Below, in pieces: positions 50,352 to 60,647 of a stretch of DNA of 64,000 bases. The stretch is from the NCBI GenBank assembly GCA_016712405.1, contig JADJRD010000003.1, forward strand, positions 610,501 to 674,500, given 5' to 3'. The position numbers were made by a program, and so were the translations under genes. The notes under the pieces are model-generated. The model did not search any database. It saw only the letters and a list, made by a program, of their open reading frames with translations, and was not told the origin of the DNA. How positions within the stretch are numbered: position 1 is the stretch's first letter; every line of letters starts with the position of its first letter. The stretch comes from Cellvibrio sp. (GTDB taxonomy: Bacteria > Pseudomonadota > Gammaproteobacteria > Pseudomonadales > Cellvibrionaceae).

Positions 50352-51152
50352 ATGCATAGTAGTAATTCTCGATATCTGAAGTTGTCTCGCAGGTTGTTCA
50401 TTTTTTTGATCGTTATTTTAGGTATTACAGCTTGTATTTCCGCACCATCCTACGATAAAAATACGCTATCCAAGTCAACTAAACGTCCATCGACTCATAA
50501 AGTGGTATCAGGTGATACCTTATTTTCTATTGCTTGGCGCTACGGGTTTAAATATCAAGATCTGGCAAAATATAACAATATATCAACATCTTATAGGATT
50601 TATCCTGGGCAAATAATTCGACTGCCTGGATCTTTTGTTGCAGCTTCAGCGTCCGGCAGATCAACGAAATCCAATGACTATGCACCAAAATCGTCTGTAA
50701 AAGCTTATTCCAAAAATACTCGATCAAAATATCAAACAAATACCATTTCAAAAAGCACAAAACCTGTGCTTCAAGCTGGGGCTATTATTTGGCTGTGGCC
50801 CTCAAAAGGTGCAATTTTGCAGCACTTTTCGGGCGCCACCACATTAAACAAGGGTATTGATATCGGTGGGAAATTGGGTGAGCCTGTCCTCGCAGCAGCC
50901 TCAGGCCAGGTGGTTTACGCCGGCAGCGGGCTGCGAGGCTACGGTAAATTGCTCATCATTCGACACAATGACACTTTTCTAAGCGCTTATGCGCATAACA
51001 ACCGATTGTTAGTAAAGGAAGGTGATTTTGTTAAAGCTGGGCAGAGAATTGCCGATATGGGTTCGAGCGGTACTGACGGAGTGAAATTGCATTTTGAGAT
51101 TCGACGGGATGGCACTCCGGAAAATCCTTTGACATATCTTCCGAAACCTTAG
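50352..51152 (+). CDS. nlpD: Murein hydrolase activator NlpD
   Basis: A 266-aa outer-membrane lipoprotein: signal with lipobox 'GITACIS', LysM peptidoglycan-binding domain ('HKVVSGDTLFSIAWRYG'), a Ser/Lys-rich linker, and a C-terminal LytM domain ('GIDIGGKLGEPVLAAASGQV'). The metal-binding His of LytM is replaced and 'YAHNN' lacks the HxH, so it is inactive as a peptidase and acts as an amidase activator, as known for NlpD. The 214-bp upstream region is very AT-rich. rpoS promoters usually lie within this gene. Confidence 0.94.
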   Translation: MHSSNSRYLKLSRRLFIFLIVILGITACISAPSYDKNTLSKSTKRPSTHKVVSGDTLFSIAWRYGFKYQDLAKYNNISTSYRIYPGQIIRLPGSFVAASASGRSTKSNDYAPKSSVKAYSKNTRSKYQTNTISKSTKPVLQAGAIIWLWPSKGAILQHFSGATTLNKGIDIGGKLGEPVLAAASGQVVYAGSGLRGYGKLLIIRHNDTFLSAYAHNNRLLVKEGDFVKAGQRIADMGSSGTDGVKLHFEIRRDGTPENPLTYLPKP

Positions 51153-51285
51153 CAATAAGACATGTAGATAAACCAAGATTTCAGCAACATAAAATTAAGA
51201 TCATACGCAATTGTTACTGTACAGCTTGAGCAAACTGGTTGACACGCAAAACCAGTCAACACACTGACAAACAAGGGGCTGAAAA

Positions 51286-52284
51286 ATGACTTTACAATCC
51301 AGGGAATCTGCGGCATTTGATACTGATGATATTTTTGTAGCTGATCTAGAACTTGAAGACGCTGATCTGGTATTGGCTGAAGAGGCCGACTCAACGAAAT
51401 CTGCAGTAGAATCCATAAGTGAACGAATTCCTGAAGACAGATTCAACAAGAATCTTGATGCAACCCAAATTTATCTGAATGAAATTGGTTTTTCTCCTTT
51501 ATTGAGTGCAGAAGAGGAAGTATTCTTTGCCCGCAAAGCTCTAAAAGGTGACGTTGCTGCGCGTAAGCGTATGATCGAAAGTAACTTACGTTTGGTTGTA
51601 AAAATTTCCCGCCGTTATGTGAATCGTGGTTTGGCTCTGCTGGATTTAATTGAAGAAGGCAATTTAGGTCTGATTCGCGCTGTTGAAAAATTTGATCCCG
51701 AGCGCGGCTTCCGTTTTTCAACTTATGCAACCTGGTGGATTCGTCAAACCATTGAACGCGCCATCATGAATCAAACCAGAACTATTCGGTTACCGATTCA
51801 CGTTGTGAAAGAATTAAATGTTTATCTGCGTGCTGCTCGTGAATTATCTCAAAAATTGGATCACGAACCTTCTCCTGAAGAAATTGCAAGATTACTTGAA
51901 AAGCCCGTCGCCGATGTTGAGCACATGCTGAGTTTAAATGAGCGTGTGACTTCAATTGATGCGCCTATCGCAGCTTCGTCTGATCGTGCCGTAGTTGACA
52001 CTATTGCGGATACTCGTGTGTCTGACCCCGCCGCATTATTGCAAGACAGCGATCTGAGTATGAACCTCGATGCTTGGTTAGACGAATTAACCGATAAGCA
52101 ACGCGAAGTTCTTGCTCGTCGTTTCGGTTTGCGTGGCTACGATGTGAGTACACTTGAAGAAGTGGGTCACGAAATCGGTTTGACTCGTGAGCGCGTTCGT
52201 CAAATCCAAGTAGAAGCCTTAAAGCGTCTGCGTGACATTATGGAAAAACAAGGTTTGGATAGTGAGTCACTCTTCAGTGCTTGA
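51286..52284 (+). CDS. rpoS: RNA polymerase sigma factor RpoS
   Basis: A 332-aa stationary-phase/general-stress sigma factor. '[20 protein letters not shown]' (region 1.2), '[20 protein letters not shown]' (region 2) and '[20 protein letters not shown]' (region 4) are typical. It comes 134 bp after nlpD and ends in a strong terminator. Confidence 0.97.
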   Translation: MTLQSRESAAFDTDDIFVADLELEDADLVLAEEADSTKSAVESISERIPEDRFNKNLDATQIYLNEIGFSPLLSAEEEVFFARKALKGDVAARKRMIESNLRLVVKISRRYVNRGLALLDLIEEGNLGLIRAVEKFDPERGFRFSTYATWWIRQTIERAIMNQTRTIRLPIHVVKELNVYLRAARELSQKLDHEPSPEEIARLLEKPVADVEHMLSLNERVTSIDAPIAASSDRAVVDTIADTRVSDPAALLQDSDLSMNLDAWLDELTDKQREVLARRFGLRGYDVSTLEEVGHEIGLTRERVRQIQVEALKRLRDIMEKQGLDSESLFSA

Positions 52285-52311
52285 TCGATAAAACTCATGT
52301 TTCAACCAAAG

Positions 52312-52338
52312 CAGCGCCTTCAGGCGCTGTTTTTATTT
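52312..52338 (+). terminator. rpoS terminator
   Basis: CAGCGCCT-TC-AGGCGCTG stem followed by TTTTTATTT, 28 bases after the rpoS stop. Confidence 0.88.
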
Positions 52339-52448
52339 GTGCTTGGCAAATTTTCGACTGTTTGTCATGCTTTTGTCGCCTGGATTTCGTGTTAAAACCT
52401 CCAAATCACCTTGATGATGACCGGGCTTCATAAAACGGAGAGCGAAAA

Positions 52449-52943
52449 ATGCTGGTAAGAAAATTGAGATTGCAACGAGGTTGGTCGCAGGAACATTTGG
52501 CTGAATTGGTTGGGGTGAGTGTGCGGACGATTCAGCGCATTGAAAGAGGTTACAGTCCTGGCCTTGAAACATCCAAAGCGTTGGCATCCGTTTTTGAAGT
52601 TGATGTATCCACTTTTATTTCGGAGGAATCAACAGTGAACAAGAATGAAAATCTATCGGAATCCACAACTGTCGCAGATGATGAAAAAGAAGCGATGCTT
52701 TATGTAAAAGGTATTAAAGAGTTTTACGAACACTTAATTGTTTATCTGGTTTTTGCGGTGGTATTTGGCTCTTTATCTTATGATCGCTGGGGCGCAACCA
52801 ATTTTATGATTCTGGGATTGGCGGGCTGGGGTGTAGGTGTAGTGATTCATGGTCTGGCTGCGTTTGAAAAAATCCACTTTCCCGGTTTAGGTGCCAGCTG
52901 GGAAAAGCGCGCCGTCGAAAAGCGCTTGGGTCGCAAGTTGTAA
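52449..52943 (+). CDS. XRE-type helix-turn-helix fused to a 2TM domain
   Basis: A 164-aa protein: Cro/C1-type helix-turn-helix at residues 3-58 ('LRLQRGWSQEHLAELVGVS') and a 2TM domain at about 90-150 ('GIKEFYEHLIVYLVFAVVFG', then 'GWGVGVVIHGLAAF' and a closing WEKRAVEKRL). It is a membrane-tethered DNA-binding regulator; target unknown. The 2TM domain usually couples to small signalling proteins. It is a stand-alone gene between rpoS and prfB. Confidence 0.85.
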   Translation: MLVRKLRLQRGWSQEHLAELVGVSVRTIQRIERGYSPGLETSKALASVFEVDVSTFISEESTVNKNENLSESTTVADDEKEAMLYVKGIKEFYEHLIVYLVFAVVFGSLSYDRWGATNFMILGLAGWGVGVVIHGLAAFEKIHFPGLGASWEKRAVEKRLGRKL

Positions 52944-53068
52944 TTATCCTTTCAAGTCTCGTTGTGTTTTGAGCACAGCGAGACTATCTTCCGGTTTGGT
53001 CTAAATCCCCGTCTCATGTAAAATGCGCTCCTCGCTTGAATCCTCTTATTTATCTGGTTAAAAACATC

Positions 53069-53292
53069 ATGGAAATCAATTCCTTATTGCTTGCTCTCAA
53101 CGATTTGAATGATCGCACTGAAACCATTCGGGGGTATCTTTGACTACGAGTCAAAGAAAGAGCGTTTAACTGAAGTTGAGTTGGAGCTGGGCGAATCCAA
53201 AATTTGGGAAACCCCTGAGAAGGCACAGGCATTAGGGCGCGAGAGATCCAGTTTGGAGTTGGTTGTCAAAACCATAGATGATTTGGATCAAA
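53069..53292 (+). pseudogene. prfB: Peptide chain release factor 2, 5' fragment (about 75 codons)
   Basis: The ATG at 53069 begins '[20 protein letters not shown]', typical RF2. The TGA at 53141 is the natural programmed +1 frameshift site; in the +1 frame the sequence runs '[17 protein letters not shown]', then '[15 protein letters not shown]' and 'KTIDDLDQ'. After about 53292 the sequence stops matching RF2 and instead belongs to the minus-strand gene ending at 53288. Missing are roughly the last 290 residues, including the tripeptide anticodon (SPF) and GGQ. An intact copy must exist elsewhere if the assembly is right. Confidence 0.93.
53132..53145 (+). other. Programmed +1 frameshift signal of prfB
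   Basis: GGGGTATCTTTGAC keeps the canonical arrangement: G-rich Shine-Dalgarno-like sequence, CTT slippery codon at 53138, in-frame TGA at 53141 and C after the stop. RF2 uses this for autoregulation. Confidence 0.93.
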
Positions 53293-55675
53293 GCACAGCT
53301 ACCAATTCACCAATGACTCGAAATTCTGCCAAGCTATCACCCTTTATAACAATATCCGAGTATCCAAAGGATGTGGTGTCTGGTGAAAGTATCACTCGCT
53401 CATTCACTAGGTGACCGCCTATCTGGCGCTTTTCACTGTGATAAATCTTTACTGTGAAAGAGCCAGCGTTATCAGGATCAGAAATTTCATGATGCTGAAC
53501 CAAAACTACCTTTCCATTTCTTGTTCCACCTGGATTTGCTTTAAACAGGCACCAGGAACCATTTGGAATTCGTCTATTCATCGATTCACCAATTACACGA
53601 ATTACGAACATTCCTTCTCGTGTTGCAAATTCATCTGGCAACTCAACCCAATCGCATTCTTGAATGTTTTGTAACGAACTGAAATTACCTGCCGCAGCGG
53701 ATATATCAAAAATTGGTACATAACCATGAAATAGTTTTGCCTTGCGATAAGACATCACGGCATACGGCAGTCCCTGATAAGGTTCTGGTTTTGGTGAAGA
53801 GTGGTTTTGGGTTGATTGCGGTTGCATAAAGCTCGAAAAATATTCTCTTGTTTTTGCATCTGTGCAATACAGATAGCAACCCTTTAATCCTCTAGTCATT
53901 AAAGTTCGATAAGTATTTTTTATTACAGTATCGATTTTCTTTTGTGCTTCACTCGGATTTTTCTTGAATAGAGATTTATGCCCTTTGACTGCCTTATCTC
54001 TCAAGGGGTGAGTGTTCGCATCTATAATTACTTGTTTGTCTCTGATAATTAAGTCTGGTCCGATGATAACTCCGATATAATCTACTTCGAGTCCTTGACA
54101 TGTATGAATACAACCGATTTCATTAACGGATGTTGAAGATGATAGCCACAGGTAGCCCTCCTGATTCAAATTCCATCTGGCTTTAAAGTTAAATTCGGGG
54201 ATTGTAATATCAAAGATAGACGTGTCATCTTTTCCTGCCCAGTCCCAACAATATCCTGCAACCATTCGTGATTTGTTATTCACTTTATTTTTTTCGACAA
54301 TTGCATCACGAAGCTTGTTCGGATCATCAAATACACGAAATTCATAATCTATGTCAGACAAGTCAGGGTTTGCTGTCTCACGAATATGTAAAGCGTGATC
54401 TACCCAAGCCAGGTAACCATTGGAACCATTACATCGAAATTGGGATTCCAGCTCCATCACAGTCACTTCAGCGCCCGCTTTCTCAGCAAAATCCTTTATG
54501 GCTTCTATAGTGCCTATATCCTGAAGCGTTACTCTCTGGTCTTCATCGATAAAGAAGATACTCGCTTTGGAAGAGAGAATAATTTCTTTTATTTGATTTT
54601 CACCTAGGTTTGAATAAAGACCTGATTTTTCGTTTAGACGATGTGCTTCATCAACGATTAGTGCATCAAATAATTTTTCGTTAGTATCGATGTAATTTCC
54701 ACTTCCTTTAAACATGCTGTCGATAGCTGTACGCTTCAAGGTCTTAGTGAGTTTATTTTTATAAATTTCGCGAGGAGCAGAGTTTTTGCTGGTGTATTGA
54801 ACTAACATCTCACGCTTTGTTAATTCAACAAGTAGATTGATTGCTACAACTGATTTTCCGGTTCCGGGTCCACCTTTAACAATTAAAGTCTGTCGTTTTC
54901 CTGTTTGAGCTTGGTGCGCTAAATCGATTGCTGTTTCAAATACTAATTTTTGTTCGTCCAATAAAACAAATTCCCGATTTCCGCTCATCATGGAAGCCAA
55001 GCTATCGGCCAAAGTTTTTGATGGCTTTATAACACCATGTTCAATGCGATACATTATGTTATCTGAATCGCCGTACCTAACATGTTGTTTGAGAAACTCC
55101 GAAAGACGCATTGCATCATCAGAAATAAAAATGGGTGCCTTTTCTGTATGGAATGAGTAGAAAGGGTCGTTGATAGCTTTTGAGGATTTTAAATTGTGCA
55201 GGTATGCACATGGTTGTAGGACTATAGATTCCAATCTTACGGTTTCGTTGAAATCCTTTATTTGTGCTGCATATGACCAAGCTTGATAAGATGGATGATT
55301 GGTCTCTCTTATTCCACCGCTCAAAAAAGTTTTCACGATGGCATCTTTGGATGTTGTTTCAACTTCTTGCCATTGTTTTAATTCGACGATGATTGCAGTA
55401 TCAACTCGATCCTGATTTTTTCCTGTAAGAATAAAGTCAACTCGTCGATTGGTTAGTGGGATATTGTATTCAATAGCCACTCCTGCCGTCGCAGGTATCG
55501 CAGGATCTACCAGGATTCTGAACATGTAGTCCAAGGAATTTTTCCATGACAATATTTCGTTTCTTGGGGAATTACGATTCAGCTTTCTGGCTACTTCATT
55601 CTCAATAATCTCTTCAATTCTATTTGACCTTATGTCTCGAATGAATTCGTCTTTGCTTGCGCTGTAAACTAACAT
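53288..55675 (-). CDS. Nuclease-Schlafen-type helicase-LexA-like protease fusion
   Basis: A 795-aa protein with three visible modules. Residues 60-110 have a PD-(D/E)XK-like pattern: Asp80 in 'NRRVDF' and Glu98-x-Lys100 in 'IIVELKQW'. Residues about 260-640 form a helicase of the DUF2075/Schlafen-group-3 class: Walker A '[12 protein letters not shown]' (268-275), Walker B 'IVDEAHRL' and 'FFIDEDQR', plus '[14 protein letters not shown]'. The last 140 residues are LexA/UmuD-like (S24): 'SAAAGNFSS' offers an Ala-Gly cleavage site (662-663), the Ser nucleophile is Ser698 in '[13 protein letters not shown]', the general base Lys743 in 'TVKIYHSE'. The partner is MazG-like, 17 bases upstream. Nuclease and autocleavage are inferred from motifs. 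A defence or damage role is plausible but undemonstrated. Confidence 0.87.
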   Translation of the reverse strand: MLVYSASKDEFIRDIRSNRIEEIIENEVARKLNRNSPRNEILSWKNSLDYMFRILVDPAIPATAGVAIEYNIPLTNRRVDFILTGKNQDRVDTAIIVELKQWQEVETTSKDAIVKTFLSGGIRETNHPSYQAWSYAAQIKDFNETVRLESIVLQPCAYLHNLKSSKAINDPFYSFHTEKAPIFISDDAMRLSEFLKQHVRYGDSDNIMYRIEHGVIKPSKTLADSLASMMSGNREFVLLDEQKLVFETAIDLAHQAQTGKRQTLIVKGGPGTGKSVVAINLLVELTKREMLVQYTSKNSAPREIYKNKLTKTLKRTAIDSMFKGSGNYIDTNEKLFDALIVDEAHRLNEKSGLYSNLGENQIKEIILSSKASIFFIDEDQRVTLQDIGTIEAIKDFAEKAGAEVTVMELESQFRCNGSNGYLAWVDHALHIRETANPDLSDIDYEFRVFDDPNKLRDAIVEKNKVNNKSRMVAGYCWDWAGKDDTSIFDITIPEFNFKARWNLNQEGYLWLSSSTSVNEIGCIHTCQGLEVDYIGVIIGPDLIIRDKQVIIDANTHPLRDKAVKGHKSLFKKNPSEAQKKIDTVIKNTYRTLMTRGLKGCYLYCTDAKTREYFSSFMQPQSTQNHSSPKPEPYQGLPYAVMSYRKAKLFHGYVPIFDISAAAGNFSSLQNIQECDWVELPDEFATREGMFVIRVIGESMNRRIPNGSWCLFKANPGGTRNGKVVLVQHHEISDPDNAGSFTVKIYHSEKRQIGGHLVNERVILSPDTTSFGYSDIVIKGDSLAEFRVIGELVAVL

Positions 55676-55692
55676 CTACATTTCCTTTTATT

Positions 55693-56040
55693 TTATATAT
55701 CGGTGTATTTATCAGATTTACCTTTTGATTTATCTATTGGATATTTTTCTGCATTGACTGCTATTTTTCGATTGCATTCAGCAAAAATATCTAACTCAAG
55801 TTTGTCTGCTAGTCGAATTAGGTAGAGTTGTATGTCAGCGATTTCATCGGCTACTGCTAGTAATTGCTTTTCTGATAATTTACTTGATTGTTCTTCGGTT
55901 AACCATTGAAAGCATTCAAGTAGTTCACCCGCTTCACCAGCCAGTGCCATAGAAAGATTTTTAGGGGAATGGAACTGATCCCAATCTCGAGCCTCAGCAA
56001 AACTACGCATTGCGATTTTAAGTTCGTCAATTGAATTCAT
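55693..56040 (-). CDS. MazG-like nucleotide pyrophosphohydrolase
   Basis: A 115-aa all-alpha NTP pyrophosphatase of the MazG/RS21-C6 type. 'ARDWDQFHSPKNLSMALAGE' and 'GELLECFQWL' give the first acidic metal-binding motif (ExxE), and 'VADEIADIQLYLIRLAD' the second (ExxD). Such enzymes hydrolyse modified or canonical dNTPs to monophosphates. ATG 56040 fits homologue starts; the frame is open seven residues further to a TTG at 56061. Same strand and 17 bases before the fusion gene, so co-transcribed. It could change nucleotide pools during the response. Confidence 0.87.
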   Translation of the reverse strand: MNSIDELKIAMRSFAEARDWDQFHSPKNLSMALAGEAGELLECFQWLTEEQSSKLSEKQLLAVADEIADIQLYLIRLADKLELDIFAECNRKIAVNAEKYPIDKSKGKSDKYTDI

Positions 56041-56262
56041 AATAAGCTCGGATACTGTCAACTTTTGTTTTGGGAATATAGCAGGTGTCGAGAAGGGATT
56101 GCATTCGGTACATCCTGTACCTCACCCTTCGGGCAGCTTCGCTGTGCAAAAATGCTTTCCTCGGCGCTGGCTTCCTGCTTCGCTCTACCTCCTGCATCCA
56201 TGCAGTCGTGCATTTTTGTGAACCAAGAGGGTTCTGCATCCAACCCGACGCCAGCAAATAAA

Positions 56263-56284
56263 AAGGCCACCCGAGGGTGGCCTT
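56263..56284 (-). terminator. Terminator behind the ssrA 3' end copy
   Basis: AAGGCCACCC at 56263-56272 and GGGTGGCCTT at 56275-56284 form a 10-bp stem; on the minus strand it is followed by a T-run. It sits directly downstream of the tmRNA tail. Confidence 0.85.
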
Positions 56285-56291
56285 GTTTATT

Positions 56292-56317
56292 TGGTGGAGC
56301 CGGGGGGATTTGAACCC
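56292..56317 (-). ncRNA. ssrA: 3' end of tmRNA (partial ssrA), island attachment-site copy
   Basis: On the minus strand: GGGTTCAAATCCCCCCGGCT followed by CCACCA, i.e. T-loop, acceptor arm and CCA end. The 5' half of the T-stem does not pair fully beyond GGG (preceded by GAC), and no tmRNA 5' domain or tag frame lies upstream, so only about 26 bases belong to the RNA. The ssrA 3' end is a frequent integration site, so I read this as an att scar. A tRNA-Ser or tRNA-Leu tail is less likely, given the GGCTCCACCA ending. Confidence 0.7.
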
Positions 56318-56583
56318 GTCACGTAAGCACTTGTTGGGTATGGTAAAAGTAAACTCATAAAAACTCCAGCGGGACACTCACGTGAACAACAAATCTGTCG
56401 TATTTCTTGCCTTAAATGTCTCACATAATTATAGAAATGCAAGTGGGATGCTGTGCACCAGCGGCGCACGACAATTAACGAACTTATGGCCATGGCGCGA
56501 GTGTGCAGAGTGCAGGCTCCAGGCTGTAATGGCGCCTTACTTAGAAACAATCGCAGCACATTAGCTAACATCAGGAATTCAAA
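56318..56583. other. Non-coding stretch beyond the ssrA scar
   Basis: Several short frames overlap here on both strands without family-like sequence or ribosome-binding sites. Base composition is more mixed than in the neighbours. I see no gene; it may be eroded island DNA. Confidence 0.5.
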
Positions 56584-56823
56584 TTAGCTTTTATCCATGA
56601 AGTTCAGGATCGTTACATGATCAAGCTTTGTTAGCACTTCTGACTCCTTCAAAGCGCCACGAATCTCATCATCCGAAAACCCCACTGCTCTCAGGTTTTG
56701 AAGGATATTTTTCGCCTCTCGTTTTGGGCGGAACACAATTAGATCCAGAGTTAAGATTCCAAGAATCAAACCACTCAATACCAGGAAGGACATAACAATG
56801 GTGGCAACAGTAATCGATGTCAT
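56584..56823 (-). CDS. Small single-pass membrane protein, paralogue of 60648-60878
   Basis: A 79-aa protein: one membrane helix at about 6-30 ('IVMSFLVLSGLILGILTL'), a basic stretch 'FRPKREAKNIL', then a soluble helix with 'GFSDDEIRGALKESE'. It starts five bases after the 112-aa gene and closes a three-gene unit. The same architecture and 'LR..G(F/Y)+++EIR' motif occur in 60648-60878. Confidence 0.6.
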   Translation of the reverse strand: MTSITVATIVMSFLVLSGLILGILTLDLIVFRPKREAKNILQNLRAVGFSDDEIRGALKESEVLTKLDHVTILNFMDKS

Positions 56824-56828
56824 TGAAT

Positions 56829-57167
56829 TTACCCCGAGATGTTGTTGTCGACCAATTTAATCTGCTTTCGTTTATACCGAACCATAGCATCGCTAAGGTC
56901 GAATTGATCGTTGGTTATGAGCTCAATAAATAAGTCTTTTGTTGCGTCATCAATATTATGTTCGTCAATTTGCTCGCATAACCACTCAATAAAATAAGGG
57001 CGCGCCCGTTCCCTCGCAATCAAATAGTCATAATAGTTTTTTACTGCATTGATATTGATTCCCGCCTTTGCAAACAAGGGCTTTAATTCTTTGTAGCCTT
57101 GCATTGTAAAATGCAGATTTCCCTCTGCATCAATTGTGTAGGATTCGTTCTCACTCAACTGACTCAT
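56829..57167 (-). CDS. Hypothetical helical protein
   Basis: A 112-aa soluble protein with no recognised domain: 'LHFTMQGYKELKPLFAKAGI' at the start, then 'YFIEWLCEQIDEHNID' and a basic end. A strong GGAGG precedes the ATG. Twenty-four bases after the 247-aa gene. Confidence 0.6.
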   Translation of the reverse strand: MSQLSENESYTIDAEGNLHFTMQGYKELKPLFAKAGININAVKNYYDYLIARERARPYFIEWLCEQIDEHNIDDATKDLFIELITNDQFDLSDAMVRYKRKQIKLVDNNISG

Positions 57168-57191
57168 TAAAAACCTCCAAAAAAATCGAAT

Positions 57192-57935
57192 TTAATATTC
57201 CCAAATTTTTCCTTCCCATGCATCAAGATCGCTTTGAGCCAAGCTGCCTGATTCCAGACCTGTTTTTCGAAAATAGGCTTTGATTTGTTTCAGATCCCAA
57301 TCTATTGGAAGTTGGTAGAAGGCTAATATTCTCTGTCTTTCTTTTGGATCGGCAAAAAATGCTTTCCGATTTTTTACATTGTGGTAGGCGAATTGACTGG
57401 GATCACCAAAATACACCTCATACAAACTGATGATCCCCATGCGTGTGCCAGGATACTTTTTTCTGAAATCCCGTAAAACGCTTTCTATCAATTCAAAGTT
57501 ATCTAAATCCTTATCCGTTAAAAAGCCTTCAGTTAAATAGAGCTTTAATCGAGTTTTGCGATAGTTCCTGCTGTTAAAGAACAAGGTACGTAAACGCATT
57601 GACTCTGGAGTTAAATCGGATGCATCACCAAAAAGCCTGTCGACCGTCGAATCTGATTCGCTGCTCGAATTCTGACTCAAAAACTCGCCGAGCTTTTTTA
57701 AATAATGGGGATCATTGCGATCCAGCTTGGGGATAGGTTCTACTGGATTCTCTTTCTTCTTTTTCTCCTCTGCAAGAAAGAACTCATAAGCCGGCATGTT
57801 TCGCCACTCGGCAAATTTTTCGAGAAACCTCATGAGTTGCTCGCAGGCCTCTTCAGATATTGGATTGATTGGATCTGATTGCCACTGGCGTTTAATCAGT
57901 ATTCTTTCGTTATTAGACAGTGCACGATAAGGCAT
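57192..57935 (-). CDS. Hypothetical protein, first gene of a three-gene unit
   Basis: A 247-aa soluble, charged protein with no recognised domain. It has a Ser-rich middle ('SQNSSSESDSTV') and a helical C-terminal half ('LFFNSRNYRKTRLKLYLTEG', 'MGIISLYEVYFGDPS'). AGAGGA precedes the ATG. With 56829-57167 and 56584-56823 it forms a compact cassette. Confidence 0.6.
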   Translation of the reverse strand: MPYRALSNNERILIKRQWQSDPINPISEEACEQLMRFLEKFAEWRNMPAYEFFLAEEKKKKENPVEPIPKLDRNDPHYLKKLGEFLSQNSSSESDSTVDRLFGDASDLTPESMRLRTLFFNSRNYRKTRLKLYLTEGFLTDKDLDNFELIESVLRDFRKKYPGTRMGIISLYEVYFGDPSQFAYHNVKNRKAFFADPKERQRILAFYQLPIDWDLKQIKAYFRKTGLESGSLAQSDLDAWEGKIWEY

Positions 57936-58079
57936 AGTATTCCTCTGATTTCTGATGCTTTTCCAGAGCGTCTCATAAAATCTACATTATGCAACATGCT
58001 TCAATCCGTGTTTTTTTCAGGCGAATTAGGCGATTTCTAAAAAGCAGCAACAACGGTTGATATTTACCATTGCGCCTAG

Positions 58080-58515
58080 TTAATACCGTTCATAATTCAC
58101 AGGATCAGCCATTTCATTTTGCGTGGAAGATACCCAAAACCTGTCGGATATTCTTATTTTTTGAAAATGAACCCTCGGGTATAAGTAAGTGAATGCCGCT
58201 CTGATTTCACCAATTTCTGGATACAATGAATGTAATTCTCCTAAGGTTTCGCTGTAATTTCGCAGCTGAAAACTCATCCTTTTTGGACATCAGAAGATAG
58301 TTGCTTAATTGCAATTTATAGCATTCACCTGTTAATAGCTTGAATCGTTTTTTATGCATTCGTTGAAAATGCCTTCTGATTTCATTCACTGCATATAGAT
58401 ATTTACTGAATACTCGCTTACCGGATTGATCAATATAATCATACGAATCAATCTCCAAAACATAGGCATTAGCAGGCTGATCACTTTTGCAAGCAATATA
58501 ATATTTTTGGCTCAT
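58080..58515 (-). pseudogene. Unknown gene split over two frames
   Basis: Frame one runs from ATG 58515 ('MSQKYYIACKSDQPANAYVL') and loses its character around 58270. A second frame from 58277 ('LRNYSETLGELHSLYPEIGE') continues to 58080. The two overlap by 71 bases at an A-run ('CCAAAAAGG'), and joining them gives one protein of about 140 aa. A single indel is the simple reading; two overlapping genes are possible. No family recognised. Confidence 0.45.
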
Positions 58516-58558
58516 CAATTCGCTACCTTCTTAGTAATCGACCAAGCGAATTCAAACA

Positions 58559-58831
58559 CTATTCAATTCGCTCGTCCGTAAATACACAGATAACCCCTGA
58601 ATTGTTATGCATAACATCATAATTAAAATCACAATAAGCAGCGGCAACACTCAAAGGTAATTGGTCATTCCCCCACATATCGGGCTTAAACCAAGCAAGC
58701 TCACCCGCCTCGCACTCTTTCGCTTCTTCATCATCGCTATAAATGCAAATGTCTGACTGGTCGATGTGAGATTTTTGACTGCAGCCTGCCGAAAGCAAAG
58801 CCGCAACAACGATTAATCCTAACTTTTTCAT
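58559..58831 (-). CDS. Small lipoprotein
   Basis: A 90-aa exported protein with signal 'LIVVAALLSAGCSQK' (lipobox LSAGC). The mature part is acidic and has four further Cys residues, which may form disulfides. Family unrecognised. Confidence 0.65.
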   Translation of the reverse strand: MKKLGLIVVAALLSAGCSQKSHIDQSDICIYSDDEEAKECEAGELAWFKPDMWGNDQLPLSVAAAYCDFNYDVMHNNSGVICVFTDERIE

Positions 58832-59027
58832 TTTTATGCCCTGTTTTTGATGTGAAGTGCACAGCTGACTTTTCAGTATGAGATCAACAATAAATTCATG
58901 TGTTTATTTTGATTTGTGCAGGGTCATTTTAATTCAAGGGTTTTGAAAAGCGACTAGCTTTTTCCAGCTTCCTGTGGATAACTTTAGGAAAAATAGACGA
59001 CTCCATCACAAACCTGGATGGCTCGTT
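58832..59027. other. Intergenic stretch left of the IS element
   Basis: About 200 bases up to the IS target duplication. AT-rich, with no frame, hairpin or recognised site that I can support. Confidence 0.5.
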
Positions 59028-59031
59028 TTAA

Positions 59032-60588
<1,557 letters not shown>

Positions 60589-60647
60589 TTAACGAATATT
60601 TTTTGAATTCTATCTAGCAGAAATGAGGATGACTGGAATTACATTGG

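Noticed and set aside
53069..53145. In-frame TGA in prfB as a sequencing error
   Set aside because: The surrounding GGGGTATCTTTGAC is the canonical programmed frameshift site of release factor 2. The truncation at 53292 is the real anomaly.
56027..56571. Several frames of 60-116 codons on both strands around the ssrA scar
   Set aside because: They overlap one another, the terminator and the RNA tail, lack ribosome-binding sites and have Cys/Pro/Ser-rich sequence typical of chance frames.
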